DNA of 53,488 nt from Streptomyces sp. ISL-100 (GTDB taxonomy: Bacteria > Actinomycetota > Actinomycetes > Streptomycetales > Streptomycetaceae). The stretch covers positions 1 through 53,488 of the forward strand of contig NZ_JAGGOK010000080.1 in assembly GCF_018614615.1 (NCBI RefSeq), in the 5' to 3' direction. The stretch's first letter is position 1. Every line of letters begins with the position of its first letter. Positions 33,979-42,396 of the stretch are shown piece by piece. The notes under the pieces were generated by a model. The model did not search any database. It was not told the DNA's origin and worked only from the letters and a program-made list of their open reading frames with translations. The position numbers were made by a program, and so were the translations under genes.

Positions 33979-34605
33979 TCAGGTGTCGCCGTACGCCTCG
34001 CCGCCGAGTTCGAACCCGGCGGTGCCGGCCGTGGCGTCGGCGAGCCAGGCGCGGAAGGGCTCGATGTCCGCCTCCGGAAGCCCGACCTCGATCGTGACCG
34101 CCTCGGCGTACCGGACGTCGCGCACGACGCGCCCGGTCGCCCGCAGGTCATTCTCCAGCTTTCCGGCCCGCTGGTGGTCGACGGTGACGGTGGCGAGCCG
34201 GAAGCGCTGTCTGGTGATCGTGCCGACCGCGTCCAGGGCTTCGCCGACCACTCCCCCGTACGCCCTGATCAGCCCGCCCGCGCCGAGTTTCACGCCGCCG
34301 TAGTAGCGGGTGACGACGGCGACGGCGTACCGGACCTCTCGGCGCAGCAGCATCTGAAGCATCGGTACGCCGGCCGTGCCGCCCGGCTCACCGTCGTCGC
34401 TCGCCTTCTGCACAGAGGCGTCGGCTCCGATGACGTACGCAAAGCAGTTGTGCGTGGCCGTCGGATGTTCCTTGCGGACGCGCGCGATGAACTCCTGTGC
34501 CTCGCGTTCGGTCGCGGCGGGCGCGAGCGCGCAGAGGAAGCGCGACCTGTTGATCTCGGCTTCGTGCACGCCCGCGCGGGCGACGGTCCGGTACTGCTCC
34601 TGCAT
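33979..34605 (-). CDS. YigZ/IMPACT family protein
   Basis: 208 aa. N-terminal IMPACT domain with NRSRFLCALAPAATEREAQE, HNCFAYVIGADASVQKASDD, GEPGGTAGVPMLQML and VTRYYGGVKLGAGGL, the strongly conserved signatures. The C-terminal DUF1949 domain begins near residue 135. The family is linked to translation control and ribosome-associated functions, with no firm biochemical role. ATG 34605 is taken as start; a GTG 9 nt upstream is possible. The DoxX stop is 31 nt upstream. Confidence 0.9.
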   Translation of the reverse strand: MQEQYRTVARAGVHEAEINRSRFLCALAPAATEREAQEFIARVRKEHPTATHNCFAYVIGADASVQKASDDGEPGGTAGVPMLQMLLRREVRYAVAVVTRYYGGVKLGAGGLIRAYGGVVGEALDAVGTITRQRFRLATVTVDHQRAGKLENDLRATGRVVRDVRYAEAVTIEVGLPEADIEPFRAWLADATAGTAGFELGGEAYGDT

Positions 34606-34636
34606 TCGGCCCACCCTATGCGCAGGCCGCAGGGGG

Positions 34637-35191
34637 TTACTTCCGGAGCAGCAGGATCACGGCCGCGACCACCAGGCCGACCACCACGGCGGCGAAGCCG
34701 TACGCGAGGCGGTGATTGCGCAGGCCGGGCAGGAAGCGGTCGACGGCGTACCGGCCGGGACCGGTCAGTGTGAGCGCCACCGCGGCCGCCGTGAGGAGCA
34801 CTTCGTACTCCACGCCCTCGGGAGCGAAGAAACCGCCGCCCCACTTCACCGCGAGCACGTTGACCATGGTGCCGACGACGGCCGCGCCCGCCAGCGGGGT
34901 GAGCAGACCGAACGCGAGCCCGAGGCCGCCGAAGGTCTCGGTGAGGCCGGCCACGACTGCCATCGCCTCGCCGGCCGGGTAGCCGCTCGCGGTGAAGAAC
35001 TGACCTGTTCCTTCGAGCCCGCCGCCGCCGAACCAGCCGAAGAGCTTCTGTGCGCCGTGGACGGCCATGGTCAGGCCGAGGGCGAGACGGAGCACGAGGA
35101 GGCCCGCGTCGTAGCCGTGGAGGGAGGGGGTGCGCCTGTCCACGGTGCTGCTGATGACGGGTACGCCGAGGGTGCTGGTGGGGGGAGTCAT
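34637..35191 (-). CDS. DoxX-family membrane protein
   Basis: 184 aa with four hydrophobic segments after a ~25-residue cytoplasmic leader. The DoxX motif LRLALGLTMAVHGAQKLFGW, then FGGGGLEGTGQFF, is clear. Relatives take part in membrane redox and thiol-stress homeostasis (for example with SodA and a thiol oxidoreductase in mycobacteria). A 16-bp inverted repeat at 35242-35257 about 50 nt upstream of the start looks like a repressor site. No MarR-type regulator gene is adjacent, so the regulator would act from elsewhere. Confidence 0.9.
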   Translation of the reverse strand: MTPPTSTLGVPVISSTVDRRTPSLHGYDAGLLVLRLALGLTMAVHGAQKLFGWFGGGGLEGTGQFFTASGYPAGEAMAVVAGLTETFGGLGLAFGLLTPLAGAAVVGTMVNVLAVKWGGGFFAPEGVEYEVLLTAAAVALTLTGPGRYAVDRFLPGLRNHRLAYGFAAVVVGLVVAAVILLLRK

Positions 35192-35241
35192 GTGAGGGGC
35201 TCTCTCCTTGGTTGTCGGTCGTGTGACTGCGCTGGCGCGAT

Positions 35242-35257
35242 ACTTGAAACTTCAAGT
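35242..35257. promoter_or_regulatory. Operator-like inverted repeat upstream of DoxX
   Basis: ACTTGAA-AC-TTCAAGT is a perfect inverted repeat with 7-bp arms and a 2-bp centre, standing out in AT content from its GC-rich setting. This is the shape of MarR-family operators. It lies in the expected promoter position of the DoxX gene. Confidence 0.65.
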
Positions 35258-35412
35258 CACACGTCGCGACGACGATACACATCAGTACAACCTTGAACAA
35301 CAACGCGCCCGTGAACAGATGGCGTGCCTTCCAGGGAATGCCCGAAGGCCGCCGTCCGTTAGTCGCATGCAGTAGTCACATGCGGTGACCTTTCGACTTC
35401 AGGAGGCAGGGC

Positions 35413-35811
35413 GTGCACGGCGACCCGGCAACGATCCGCAAGATCCTCACGCAGTCCGGCGACACGTGGGCGGTGGTGGGCCTGTCCAACAACCGCTCGC
35501 GGGCGGCGTACGGCGTCGCCGAGGTGCTCCAGCGCCACGGCAAGCGCGTCGTGCCGGTACACCCCAAGGCCGAGACGGTCCACGGCGAGCAGGGGTACGC
35601 GTCGCTGGCCGACATCCCGTTCCCCGTCGATGTCGTGGACGCCTTCGTCAACAGCGACCTTGCGGGCGGCGTCGCGGACGAGGCCGCGGCGATCGGCGCC
35701 AAGGCGGTGTGGTTCCAGCTCGGCGTGATCGACGAGGCGGCGTACGAGCGCACGCGCGCGGCAGGGCTGGACATGGTCATGGACCGCTGCCCGGCGATTG
35801 AGCTCAGGTGA
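35413..35811 (+). CDS. CoA-binding domain protein (YccU-like)
   Basis: 132 aa, single Rossmann domain of the CoA_binding_2 type: TWAVVGLSNNRSRAAYGVAE (nucleotide loop), KRVVPVHPKAETVHGEQGY, VDAFVNSDLAGGVADEAAAI and AKAVWFQLGVIDEAAYERTR. Starts at GTG 35413 after AGGAGG. The physiological ligand and partner are unknown. The 220 nt upstream contain the DoxX operator and no gene. The 249 nt downstream (35812-36060) hold no convincing gene. Confidence 0.88.
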   Translation: MHGDPATIRKILTQSGDTWAVVGLSNNRSRAAYGVAEVLQRHGKRVVPVHPKAETVHGEQGYASLADIPFPVDVVDAFVNSDLAGGVADEAAAIGAKAVWFQLGVIDEAAYERTRAAGLDMVMDRCPAIELR

Positions 35812-36060
35812 ACGGGGCCTCGGGTGACGGGGCCCAGACATCACAGTCCCCGGTAGTCCGTGTCAATACCCCATGGGTTTCCAGCCGTCGCCGAAAGCCC
35901 TGGGATAGAGCGGATCTGCCGGGGGCCTGGCCAGAGCCAACAAGCGAGTCACGCGGGTCGGCGAACGTCTCCGCCGACGGTGCGGCTCACTCTGGTTTTC
36001 TGGTGTATTAGGAATTTTCCTCCCAATTCACCACAAGTCAAGAGTCCGGCACGCCCGAAT

Positions 36061-36615
36061 TCAGATGCCGAGCCCGTCGATGACGACCGCGCCCGGCAGC
36101 CCGGCGAAGGCCTTGCCGGGCACGATGAGCTTGCCCCTGCGGCGGCCGCTTCCGATCAGCACCCAGGGGACGCCGGTGACGGCGGAGTCCACGAGCAGCG
36201 GCCAGCCGGCGGGCAGCCCGATCGGCGTGATGCCGCCGTACTCCATGCCGGTCTCCCCGACGGCTGTGTCCATCGGGGCGAACGACGCCTTGCGCGCGCC
36301 CAGGTGCTTGCGGACGGCGCCGTTCACGTCCACGCGCGTGCTGGAGAGGACCACACAGTCGGCCAGGGTGCTCTCGCCGCCCCGTTTGCCCGCGACGACC
36401 ACGCAGTTCGCCGACGCGTCGAGCAGAGCGGCTCCGTAGTGCTCGACGAAGGCCGCCGTGTCGGCGATGGCGGGGTCGGTGTCGACGTAGATCAGCTGGT
36501 CTGCGGGTACGTCGTTGCTCCACGCGCGCACGGCGTCCGCGACCGGCGCGGTCAGCAGGTCGAGGCAGTCGGGGGCGAAGCAGGCGTGGTCGAACTCTCC
36601 GAGAGGTGCGCGCAT
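36061..36615 (-). CDS. YbaK/ProX-domain protein, putative tRNA-editing deacylase
   Basis: 184 aa. A YbaK-type editing fold with CVVVAGKRGGESTLADCVVL (invariant Lys), RVDVNGAVRKHLGARKASFA and GMEYGGITPIGLPAGWPLLV. Such proteins hydrolyse mischarged Cys- or Ala-tRNAPro in trans. The exact specificity is not determined by these motifs. Monocistronic, with 167 nt of apparently non-coding DNA upstream before the acyltransferase stop. Confidence 0.88.
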   Translation of the reverse strand: MRAPLGEFDHACFAPDCLDLLTAPVADAVRAWSNDVPADQLIYVDTDPAIADTAAFVEHYGAALLDASANCVVVAGKRGGESTLADCVVLSSTRVDVNGAVRKHLGARKASFAPMDTAVGETGMEYGGITPIGLPAGWPLLVDSAVTGVPWVLIGSGRRRGKLIVPGKAFAGLPGAVVIDGLGI

Positions 36616-36782
36616 GCGTCCGACGCTAACAGCCGCCGCGCCGGGGATCGTTGGCCGTCTCAGCGTACGGGCGCCGTCGCCGTGGTGGTGCTCGGCGCGG
36701 TCGGCGTCTCGCGACGAACGGCACCTACTCCATAGCAGCCCGGATCGGCCCCGTCACCGTCGCCGCCGGGTGACCCACGGGC

Positions 36783-37535
36783 TCACTCGGCGGTCTCGGC
36801 CTCCAGTTCGGCCAGCGCCACTAGTTGCTCGGGAGTGACGCCCTTGGGGATCGGTACGGGCGCGGGCGTCCGCAGCGGCGGCTGCCAGCCCTTCACCGCG
36901 TCCCAGCTGCGTACGACCCGGGCGGGCGCCCCGGCCACCACCGCGTGGTCGGGGACCTCGCCCCGCACGACCGCGCCCGCCGCGACGACGACGTTACGGC
37001 CGAGACGGGCGCCCGGGAGGATCACGGCGCCGGTGCCGATCCAGCAGCCCGGGCCGATCTCCACCGGGTCCATGCGGGGCCACTGCTTACCCACGGGGAC
37101 GTCCGGATCGTCGTAACTGTGGTTCGTGGACGTCACGTACACGAACGGCCCGAAGTAGCAGTCGTTGGCGATGGTCACTGTCGTATCGGCGATGACGTGA
37201 CTGCCGCGGCCGAGGACCACACCGTTGCCGAGCCGCAGGATCGGGTCGGGGCCGAGGTCCAGGCCGGGCATCATGCCGGCGGTCAGCGTGACCTGTTCGC
37301 CGATGATGCAGTGGTCGCCGAGATGGATCCACTCCTCGCCGAACACGGTGCCCTGCGGGAAGGCGAGCTTCGTTCCGGTGCCTATGGAACCGAAGCGCAG
37401 CCGCCCCGGGCGCTCCGCGCTGACCGCTCCGGTCCGCTGGACCCAGCTCCATCCGCGGTGTACGGCACTGGTCACCAGGCGGCGACGCCATGCGGACAAA
37501 GATGAGAACGTGTTTCTGTTCTTCGGCACCCGCAC
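36783..37535 (-). CDS. Hexapeptide-repeat acyltransferase
   Basis: About 250 aa. The middle and C-terminal part show left-handed beta-helix repeats: VVLGRGSHVIADTTVTIAND, YFGPFVYVTSTNHSYDDPDV (catalytic His in NH), IGPGCWIGTGAVILPGARLG and VVVAAGAVVRGEVPDHAVVA. It resembles maltose/galactoside or NodL-type O-acetyltransferases. The start is uncertain: GTG 37535 and GTG 37529 are both possible and neither has a clear ribosome-binding site. It is divergent from the gamma-carbonic anhydrase-like gene, another beta-helix protein. Confidence 0.85.
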   Translation of the reverse strand: MRVPKNRNTFSSLSAWRRRLVTSAVHRGWSWVQRTGAVSAERPGRLRFGSIGTGTKLAFPQGTVFGEEWIHLGDHCIIGEQVTLTAGMMPGLDLGPDPILRLGNGVVLGRGSHVIADTTVTIANDCYFGPFVYVTSTNHSYDDPDVPVGKQWPRMDPVEIGPGCWIGTGAVILPGARLGRNVVVAAGAVVRGEVPDHAVVAGAPARVVRSWDAVKGWQPPLRTPAPVPIPKGVTPEQLVALAELEAETAE

Positions 37536-37673
37536 ACGGTAGTCGGCGGGAGGTGGGCGGCTCGGAGTGGCCTGCTGTGATGTTCGCCCCACCCGGCAAT
37601 CCGTGGGGCGAAGGGCGTCGCTTACGGTTTCCCTGGCGCGGCCGACCGGCACAGAAGAACCAAGGAGCACGCG

Positions 37674-38219
37674 ATGGCAGAGAAGGCTTTGATCACCGGC
37701 GTGGGCGGCAAGGAGCCGAGGATCGACGCGTCGGCCTTCGCCGCGCCGACGTCCGTCGTGATCGGGGACGTCACGCTGGGCGCGGGCGCCAGCGTCTGGT
37801 ACCACACCGTGCTGCGCGCCGACTGCGGACCGATCGTCCTCGGCGCCGACAGCAACATCCAGGACAACTGCACCGTTCATGTGGACCCGGGCTTCCCCGT
37901 CACGGTCGGCGACCGCGTCTCCGTCGGACACAACGCCGTACTGCACGGCTGCACGGTCGAGGACGACGTACTGGTCGGCATGGGCGCCACGGTGCTCAAC
38001 GGCGCGCACATCGGCGCCGGATCGCTGATCGCCGCGCAGGCGCTCGTGCCGCAGGGCATGCGAGTGCCCCCGGGCTCGCTGGTCGCGGGTGTACCCGCCA
38101 AGGTGAAGCGGGAGCTGACCGACGAGGAGCGCGAGGGCATCAAGCTGAACGCCGCGATGTACCTGGAGCTGGCCAAGGGCCACCGAGAGGCGCACGCGGA
38201 CCAGCCGCGGCGGGACTAG
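37674..38219 (+). CDS. Gamma-carbonic anhydrase-like hexapeptide protein
   Basis: 181 aa. Left-handed beta-helix of the Cam/PaaY type: SVVIGDVTLGAGASVWYHTV, LRADCGPIVLGADSNIQDNC, and metal ligands in CTVHVDPGFPV and SVGHNAVLHGC, in the classical His spacing. A C-terminal helix (DEEREGIKLNAAMYLELAKG) completes the fold. Homologues bind Zn or Fe and hydrate CO2, while PaaY-type members act as thioesterases, so activity is uncertain. Monocistronic, followed by the convergent DedA gene. Confidence 0.92.
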   Translation: MAEKALITGVGGKEPRIDASAFAAPTSVVIGDVTLGAGASVWYHTVLRADCGPIVLGADSNIQDNCTVHVDPGFPVTVGDRVSVGHNAVLHGCTVEDDVLVGMGATVLNGAHIGAGSLIAAQALVPQGMRVPPGSLVAGVPAKVKRELTDEEREGIKLNAAMYLELAKGHREAHADQPRRD

Positions 38220-38235
38220 CCGCGGCAGGCGGCCG

Positions 38236-38937
38236 TCATTCGGCGGTCGCCGCGACCTTCTCCGGTGCGGCGGCCTCCGACCGCTCCGCGGCGGCGGACT
38301 GCTCCGCGGCAGCCGACCGCGCCTCAGCCTGAGCGGCGGCCTTCTTCGCGCGGTTCTTGAGCACGAGCATCGAGGTCAGGCCGAACAGTACGGCGACGAC
38401 CAGGCCCAGCCAGGAGAACCGCTTGAGCCACGCCTCGGCGACCACGCCCACCGAGTAGATGACGGCCGTGGTGCCGCCCGCCCACAGAATTCCGCCGAAG
38501 ACATTGGCGATGAGGAACTTCCAGTACGGCATGCGCAGTACGCCCGCGAGCGGCCCCGCGAAGATCCGCAGCAGCGCGACGAAGCGGCCGAAGAAGACCG
38601 CCCACATGCCCCACTTCTCGAACGAACGCTCCGCCATGGCGATGTTGGCTTCGCCGAAGTGCTTGGGGAACTTGCGGCCCAGTTTCGCCAGCAGCGGCCT
38701 GCCGCCCCTGCGCCCGATCGCGTAACCGATCGAGTCACCGATGATGGCGCCCGCCGTGGCGCACGCGCCGAGGACGTACGGGTTGATGTCGCCGTGCTGC
38801 GAGGCGAGCAGGGCCGAGCTGACGAGAACGATCTCGCCCGGCAGCGGAATGCCCAGACTCTCCAGCCCGATGACGACCCCCACCAGGAGGTAAATGCTGA
38901 CCGCCGGGATGGTCTCGAGCCACTCCGTGATGTGCAA
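38236..38937 (-). CDS. DedA-family membrane protein
   Basis: 233 aa. A DedA/SNARE-associated domain with GLESLGIPLPGEIVLVSSAL, IGDSIGYAIGRRGGRPLL, FFGRFVALLRIFAGPLAGVL and a C-terminal helix, ending in a ~35-residue Ala/Glu-rich tail. Family members flip undecaprenyl phosphate or maintain membrane lipid asymmetry. The start is put at TTG 38937 (LHITEWLETIP) with AGGA upstream, the N-terminus seen in relatives. An upstream GTG at 39057 in the same frame gives an unlikely basic leader. Confidence 0.85.
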   Translation of the reverse strand: MHITEWLETIPAVSIYLLVGVVIGLESLGIPLPGEIVLVSSALLASQHGDINPYVLGACATAGAIIGDSIGYAIGRRGGRPLLAKLGRKFPKHFGEANIAMAERSFEKWGMWAVFFGRFVALLRIFAGPLAGVLRMPYWKFLIANVFGGILWAGGTTAVIYSVGVVAEAWLKRFSWLGLVVAVLFGLTSMLVLKNRAKKAAAQAEARSAAAEQSAAAERSEAAAPEKVAATAE

Positions 38938-39069
38938 AGCCGGGTCCTGTCGTCGTGGAAGGTGCGGCTGACCGCCGTGCGCCCCCGTGGCACACGGCGG
39001 GCAGCCTACCCGCACCTCGCCATGCCGTGACGGCGTCCGGGAGGTCGCACCCGTCACACCGGGCGAACG

Positions 39070-39518
39070 TCAGCTGTTGGGACGCAGCGTCCAGACGACC
39101 GTCATTTCGCCCGTCACGGCGCCGTCCTCGCGCTGGATGGAGATCTCGACCGGGAACTCGGGGCGCTGTCCGGCGTCGAGCTCCGCGACCACGTCCGCCA
39201 CCGGGCGGCCGTCGCGGTCGCGGTGACCACGCCCATGGCGAGCTTCTTGTAACCGATCTCCGCCTTCACGGCGAGCGGCACCGCCCGCGACAGCTGGTCA
39301 CCGAAGGCGGCGATCACGATGGCGCCACTCGCCGACTCGGCGAGGGTGAACATGGCGCCGGCGTGCGGGCCGCCCACGTGGTTGTGGTAGTCGGCCTGGT
39401 CCGGCAGACGGACCACGGCACGCTCCGCGGTGGTCTCCAGGAACTCGAGGTTGAGGGTACGGGCCATGGGAACCGTGGCGACGAGCATGTCGCCGACTGA
39501 CATCTGATCTGCGCTCAT
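39070..39518 (-). pseudogene. PaaI/DUF4442-type thioesterase, single-base frameshift
   Basis: A hotdog-fold protein: MSADQMSVGDMLVATVPMAR, then NHVGGPHAGAMFTLAESASG (active-site helix) and AVKAEIGYKKLAMGVVTATA. Near 39207-39224 the coding pattern moves by one base, and the end reads GRPVADVVAELDAGQRPEFP, ending with WTLRPNS at 39070. One base missing in a repeated GCGAC/GGTCGC tract explains it, which is typical of a sequencing slip. Repaired length would be about 149 aa. It would hydrolyse acyl-CoA or act as a carrier. Confidence 0.8.
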
Positions 39519-39612
39519 GAAGCGCGAGGTTACCCGCGAGTAGGCAAGCTTGGCCATCCCCTCGGGGGGCGGACGTTACGACGGCTGCCGTTCACCTCTA
39601 TCGTTACTGGCC

Positions 39613-40641
39613 ATGTGGCCAGGACAGCAGCCGCCCGGGGGCGAGCAGAACCCGCAGGACGCGAACCAGAACCCGTACCAGCAGCCCGGTTACCAGCAGC
39701 CGGGGTACCAGCAGCCCGGTCACCCGCAGGCGGGATACCAGCAGCCCGGTCATCCGCAGGCCGGCTATCAGCAGCCGAGCCCTTACCAGCAGCCGACCGC
39801 GCCCCAGTACGCGCCGCCGATGCCGCCGGGTGGTCCTCGGCCACCGGGCGGCAACGGGAAGAAGACCACCGTCATCGCGATCGTCGCCGCCACCGCCGTC
39901 GTCGCGGGGGCCGTGATCACCGGCGTGGTGGTCCTGGGAAAGGACGACAAGGGCGGCTCCACGCAGGCGGGCAACAACGAGACATCGTCGCCGCCCTCCG
40001 CCACGCCCGAGGAGCCCTCCGCTCCCGCCTCCTCCGCCTCCCCCGCCTCCCCCGCCGACAATCCGCGCGGCGGCTCGGCCGAGGGGGCCGAGCCGACGAT
40101 TCCCGGCTGGAAAGTCGTGACCAACCCGAAGTACGCCACTCGCTTCGACGTACCGCCGGAGTGGGAGGTGAAGTCGCCCGGGCAGAGCATCAGCTTCACG
40201 GACGACAAGGACAAGCCGCTCATCTCGGTGTCGGCACCGGCGTATTTCAAGAGCGGATGGTGCGGCAAGAGCACTCTGCTCGGGGCCGCCGGGACCCGGG
40301 GCGCGAACGGGGCGAGCACGACCGGCCCCGAGGCCGAGAACGTGGCCGGCGGATGGGTCTTCGCCGGTTACGACCAGGAGGAGACCGGCACGTTCAAGAT
40401 CTCCAAGGCCACGCCGTTCACCGCCAAGTCCGGGCTCAAGGGCAGCGTTTCCGTCGCCACCGTCACCGGCGTCAAGAAGAAGACCAAGTGCGACACCGAC
40501 GGCAAGTCGATCGCCTTCGCCTTCAAGAACGCCAACGGCGACTTCGCCGTCTGGAGCCTGTTCACCTCGAAGGGCGTCAAGGACGAGCTTCCGGACGCGA
40601 CCATCAAGCAGATCCTCGGCACCGTCCGGCTGGCCGACTGA
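39613..40641 (+). CDS. Membrane-anchored protein with N-terminal Tyr/Gln/Pro repeat tail
   Basis: 342 aa. Residues ~15-75 consist of YQQPG(Y/H) repeats, a Pro-rich cytoplasmic tail common in Streptomyces envelope proteins. One TM helix follows at ~85-108 (TVIAIVAATAVVAGAVITGV), then a Ser/Pro/Ala-rich spacer. An extracellular domain of about 190 residues begins near EPTIPGWKVVTNPKYATRFD and has two Cys residues (GWCGKS, KKTKCDTD) that may form a disulfide. Function unknown. ATG 39613 is chosen over the upstream in-frame ATG 39550 because it places the repeats at the N-terminus. The decayed MFS gene starts 38 nt after its stop. Confidence 0.85.
   Translation: MWPGQQPPGGEQNPQDANQNPYQQPGYQQPGYQQPGHPQAGYQQPGHPQAGYQQPSPYQQPTAPQYAPPMPPGGPRPPGGNGKKTTVIAIVAATAVVAGAVITGVVVLGKDDKGGSTQAGNNETSSPPSATPEEPSAPASSASPASPADNPRGGSAEGAEPTIPGWKVVTNPKYATRFDVPPEWEVKSPGQSISFTDDKDKPLISVSAPAYFKSGWCGKSTLLGAAGTRGANGASTTGPEAENVAGGWVFAGYDQEETGTFKISKATPFTAKSGLKGSVSVATVTGVKKKTKCDTDGKSIAFAFKNANGDFAVWSLFTSKGVKDELPDATIKQILGTVRLAD
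39673..39786 (+). repeat. In-frame tandem repeat, ~15-nt unit, coding for YQQPG
   Basis: Imperfect repeats of TACCAGCAGCCCGGT, with some units changed to CACCCGCAGGCGGGA. They keep the frame and encode the Tyr/Gln/Pro tail. Such arrays can expand or contract by slippage. Confidence 0.8.
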
Positions 40642-40679
40642 CCCCGCACCACCAATCTCTCTCTCCCCCCTGGCCGACC

Positions 40680-41468
40680 ATGCACGGCGCCGCCATCGGC
40701 GGCGCGGCGCTCGGCGGCGCGCTGATCGCGGCCGTCGGCCCCGGCTGGGTGCGCGCCTTCCTCGACGTGCGGCCCCGCGAGCCCGGCGGGGGCATGCTCT
40801 GCGATCTGCGTGAAGGCTGGCGGGAGGTCGTCGGCCGGCCCTGGCTGTGGAGCATCGTGCTCCAGTTCTCGGTCGTCGTCGCCGTCGTCGGGGCCGCGGA
40901 GGCGGTGTACGGGCCGCTGGTCGCCCAGGACGAACTGGGCGGCGCGGCGCCGTAGGGCCTGGCCCTGGCCGCCTTCGGCGTGGGTACGCTCGGCGGCGCG
41001 CTGATGATGATGCGGTGGAAGCCCCGGCGTCTGCTGCTCGCCGGAACGCTGTGCGTCTTCCCGCTGGCCCTGCCGTCGGCGGCGCTCGCGGTGCCGCTGC
41101 CGGTGACCGGTCTCGCCGCGGTGATGTTCGTCAGCGACGTCGCCATCGAGGTGTTCGGCGTCTCCTGGATGACGGCGCTTCACCAGGAGACCCCGGAGGA
41201 GAAGTTCTCGCGGGTGTCGGCGTACGACTGGTTCAGTTCGGTCGCGATGCTGCCGCTGGCGACATCCGTGGCGGGCCCCGTGGAGAGCCTGGTGGGGTGC
41301 CACGAGGCGCTGTGGGGCTGCGCGGCGCTGGTGGTCCTGGTCACGGCCGCGGTGCTGTTCGCCCCCGACGTAAGGAATCTGACGCGTCGTACGTATGAAG
41401 TGGCGAAGACGGAGGCCGCCTTGGCCGTGTCAGCCGATGCCGAAGGCCCCGCCGGGCGGCTCGGGTGA
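40680..41468 (+). pseudogene. Decayed MFS transporter (N-terminal half lost, internal stop)
   Basis: The reading begins in the middle of an MFS protein: GAAIGGAALGGALIAAVGPG, then DLREGWREVVGRPWLWSIVL. A TAG at 40953-40955 interrupts it where relatives have Trp (GAAP-stop-GLALAAFGVG). The same frame continues through LPVTGLAAVMFVSDVAIEVF to 41468. The first ~190 residues are missing, and the segment after VGPGWVRAFL is shortened. The loss is structural, so it is a true pseudogene rather than a base-call artefact. Its 3' end overlaps the spermidine synthase-like gene by 39 nt. Confidence 0.85.
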
Positions 41469-42275
41469 CTCCACCGCGTCGACGTCCCGTACGGCCGTCG
41501 CGCCACCGATGAAGCGCGCCAGCGCGGGGCCGCTCTCCACGCGCGCGGGGAACACGTCGGCGGCGGTCCTGCGGGCGAGGCCCGCCGTGTCGATGGAGGC
41601 GTGCGAGGCGATCAGCACCGCGTTGCCGAAGCGGCGCCCGCGCAGCACACCCGGTTCGGCGATCAGGGCGACCTCTTCGAAGACGGCCGCGAAGTTCGCC
41701 ACTTGGGAGCGGAGGAACGCGAAAGGCGCGCCGTCCGCGAGGTTGGCGGCGTAGATCCCGCCGGGGCGCAGGACGCGTTCGGCCAGATTTGCGTACTCGA
41801 CGGACGTGAGATGCGCGGGCACCCGGGAACCGCCGAAGACGTCGGCGACGATTACGTCGGCGGACGCGGCAGGGGCGTTTTCGAGCCACTCACGCGCGTC
41901 GGCGCCATGCACCCGTACGCCGGACCCCTCGGGCAGTGGCAGTTGCTCGGCGACCAGTGCCAGCAGGCCCCGGTCGGCCTCCACGACGTCCTGGCGCGAG
42001 CCCGGCCTGGTGGCGGCCGTGTAGCGCGGCAACGAGAGGCCGCCGCCGCCGAGATGCAGGACGTCGAGGGGTACGCCCTCCTCTGCCGCGCAGTCGACGA
42101 CATGGGCCAGCCGTCGCGCGTACTCGAACTCCAGGTGGGCCGGGTCCTCGAGGTCGACGTACGACTGGGGCGCACCGTCGACCGTCAGCAGCCAGGCCCG
42201 CGGCCGGTCCACGTCGGGCATCAGCTTGGCGGTGCCCCAGTCCACGTCCCGGATCACGGGTATCGGCTCGTCCAC
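41430..42275 (-). CDS. Spermidine synthase-like methyltransferase-fold protein
   Basis: 281 aa. The Rossmann domain has VLHLGGGGLSLPRYTAATRP (SAM or decarboxy-SAM loop), VVEADRGLLALV, VRVHGADAREWLENAP and DVIVADVFGGSRVPAHLTSV, the order seen in spermidine/spermine synthase-like proteins. It lacks the full set of polyamine-binding residues I would expect, so it may act on another acceptor. Start at GTG 42275. Monocistronic; upstream lies the REP-type repeat after tuf3. Confidence 0.85.
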   Translation of the reverse strand: MDEPIPVIRDVDWGTAKLMPDVDRPRAWLLTVDGAPQSYVDLEDPAHLEFEYARRLAHVVDCAAEEGVPLDVLHLGGGGLSLPRYTAATRPGSRQDVVEADRGLLALVAEQLPLPEGSGVRVHGADAREWLENAPAASADVIVADVFGGSRVPAHLTSVEYANLAERVLRPGGIYAANLADGAPFAFLRSQVANFAAVFEEVALIAEPGVLRGRRFGNAVLIASHASIDTAGLARRTAADVFPARVESGPALARFIGGATAVRDVDAVESPEPPGGAFGIG

Positions 42276-42287
42276 CCCACCATTGTG

Positions 42288-42382
42288 TCCTCAATCGCCG
42301 GACGGGCTTGATATCGCCGCTCGCGGCAACTTTCGGCCCGTCCGGCGTCTGAGGACCGGGGTCCGGGGCCAAAGCCCCGGCG
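42288..42382. repeat. Streptomyces intergenic repeat, copy A
   Basis: The arms TCCTCA..GCCGGACGGGC and GCCCGTCCGGC..TGAGGA form a hairpin, and GGACCGGGGTCCGGGGCC plus GGCCAAAGCCCC extend it. It lies between the tuf3 3' end and the next gene start. The second copy at 52837-52921 shares TCCTCAATCGCCGGACGGGC exactly. This is a widespread repeat of the genus. Confidence 0.8.
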
Positions 42383-42396
42383 CAGAGGGACGCGCC

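Noticed and set aside
35812..36060. A 67-codon frame after the CoA-binding gene
   Set aside because: No ribosome-binding site, no coding bias, and a Ser/Trp/Arg-rich translation; it was left as non-coding.
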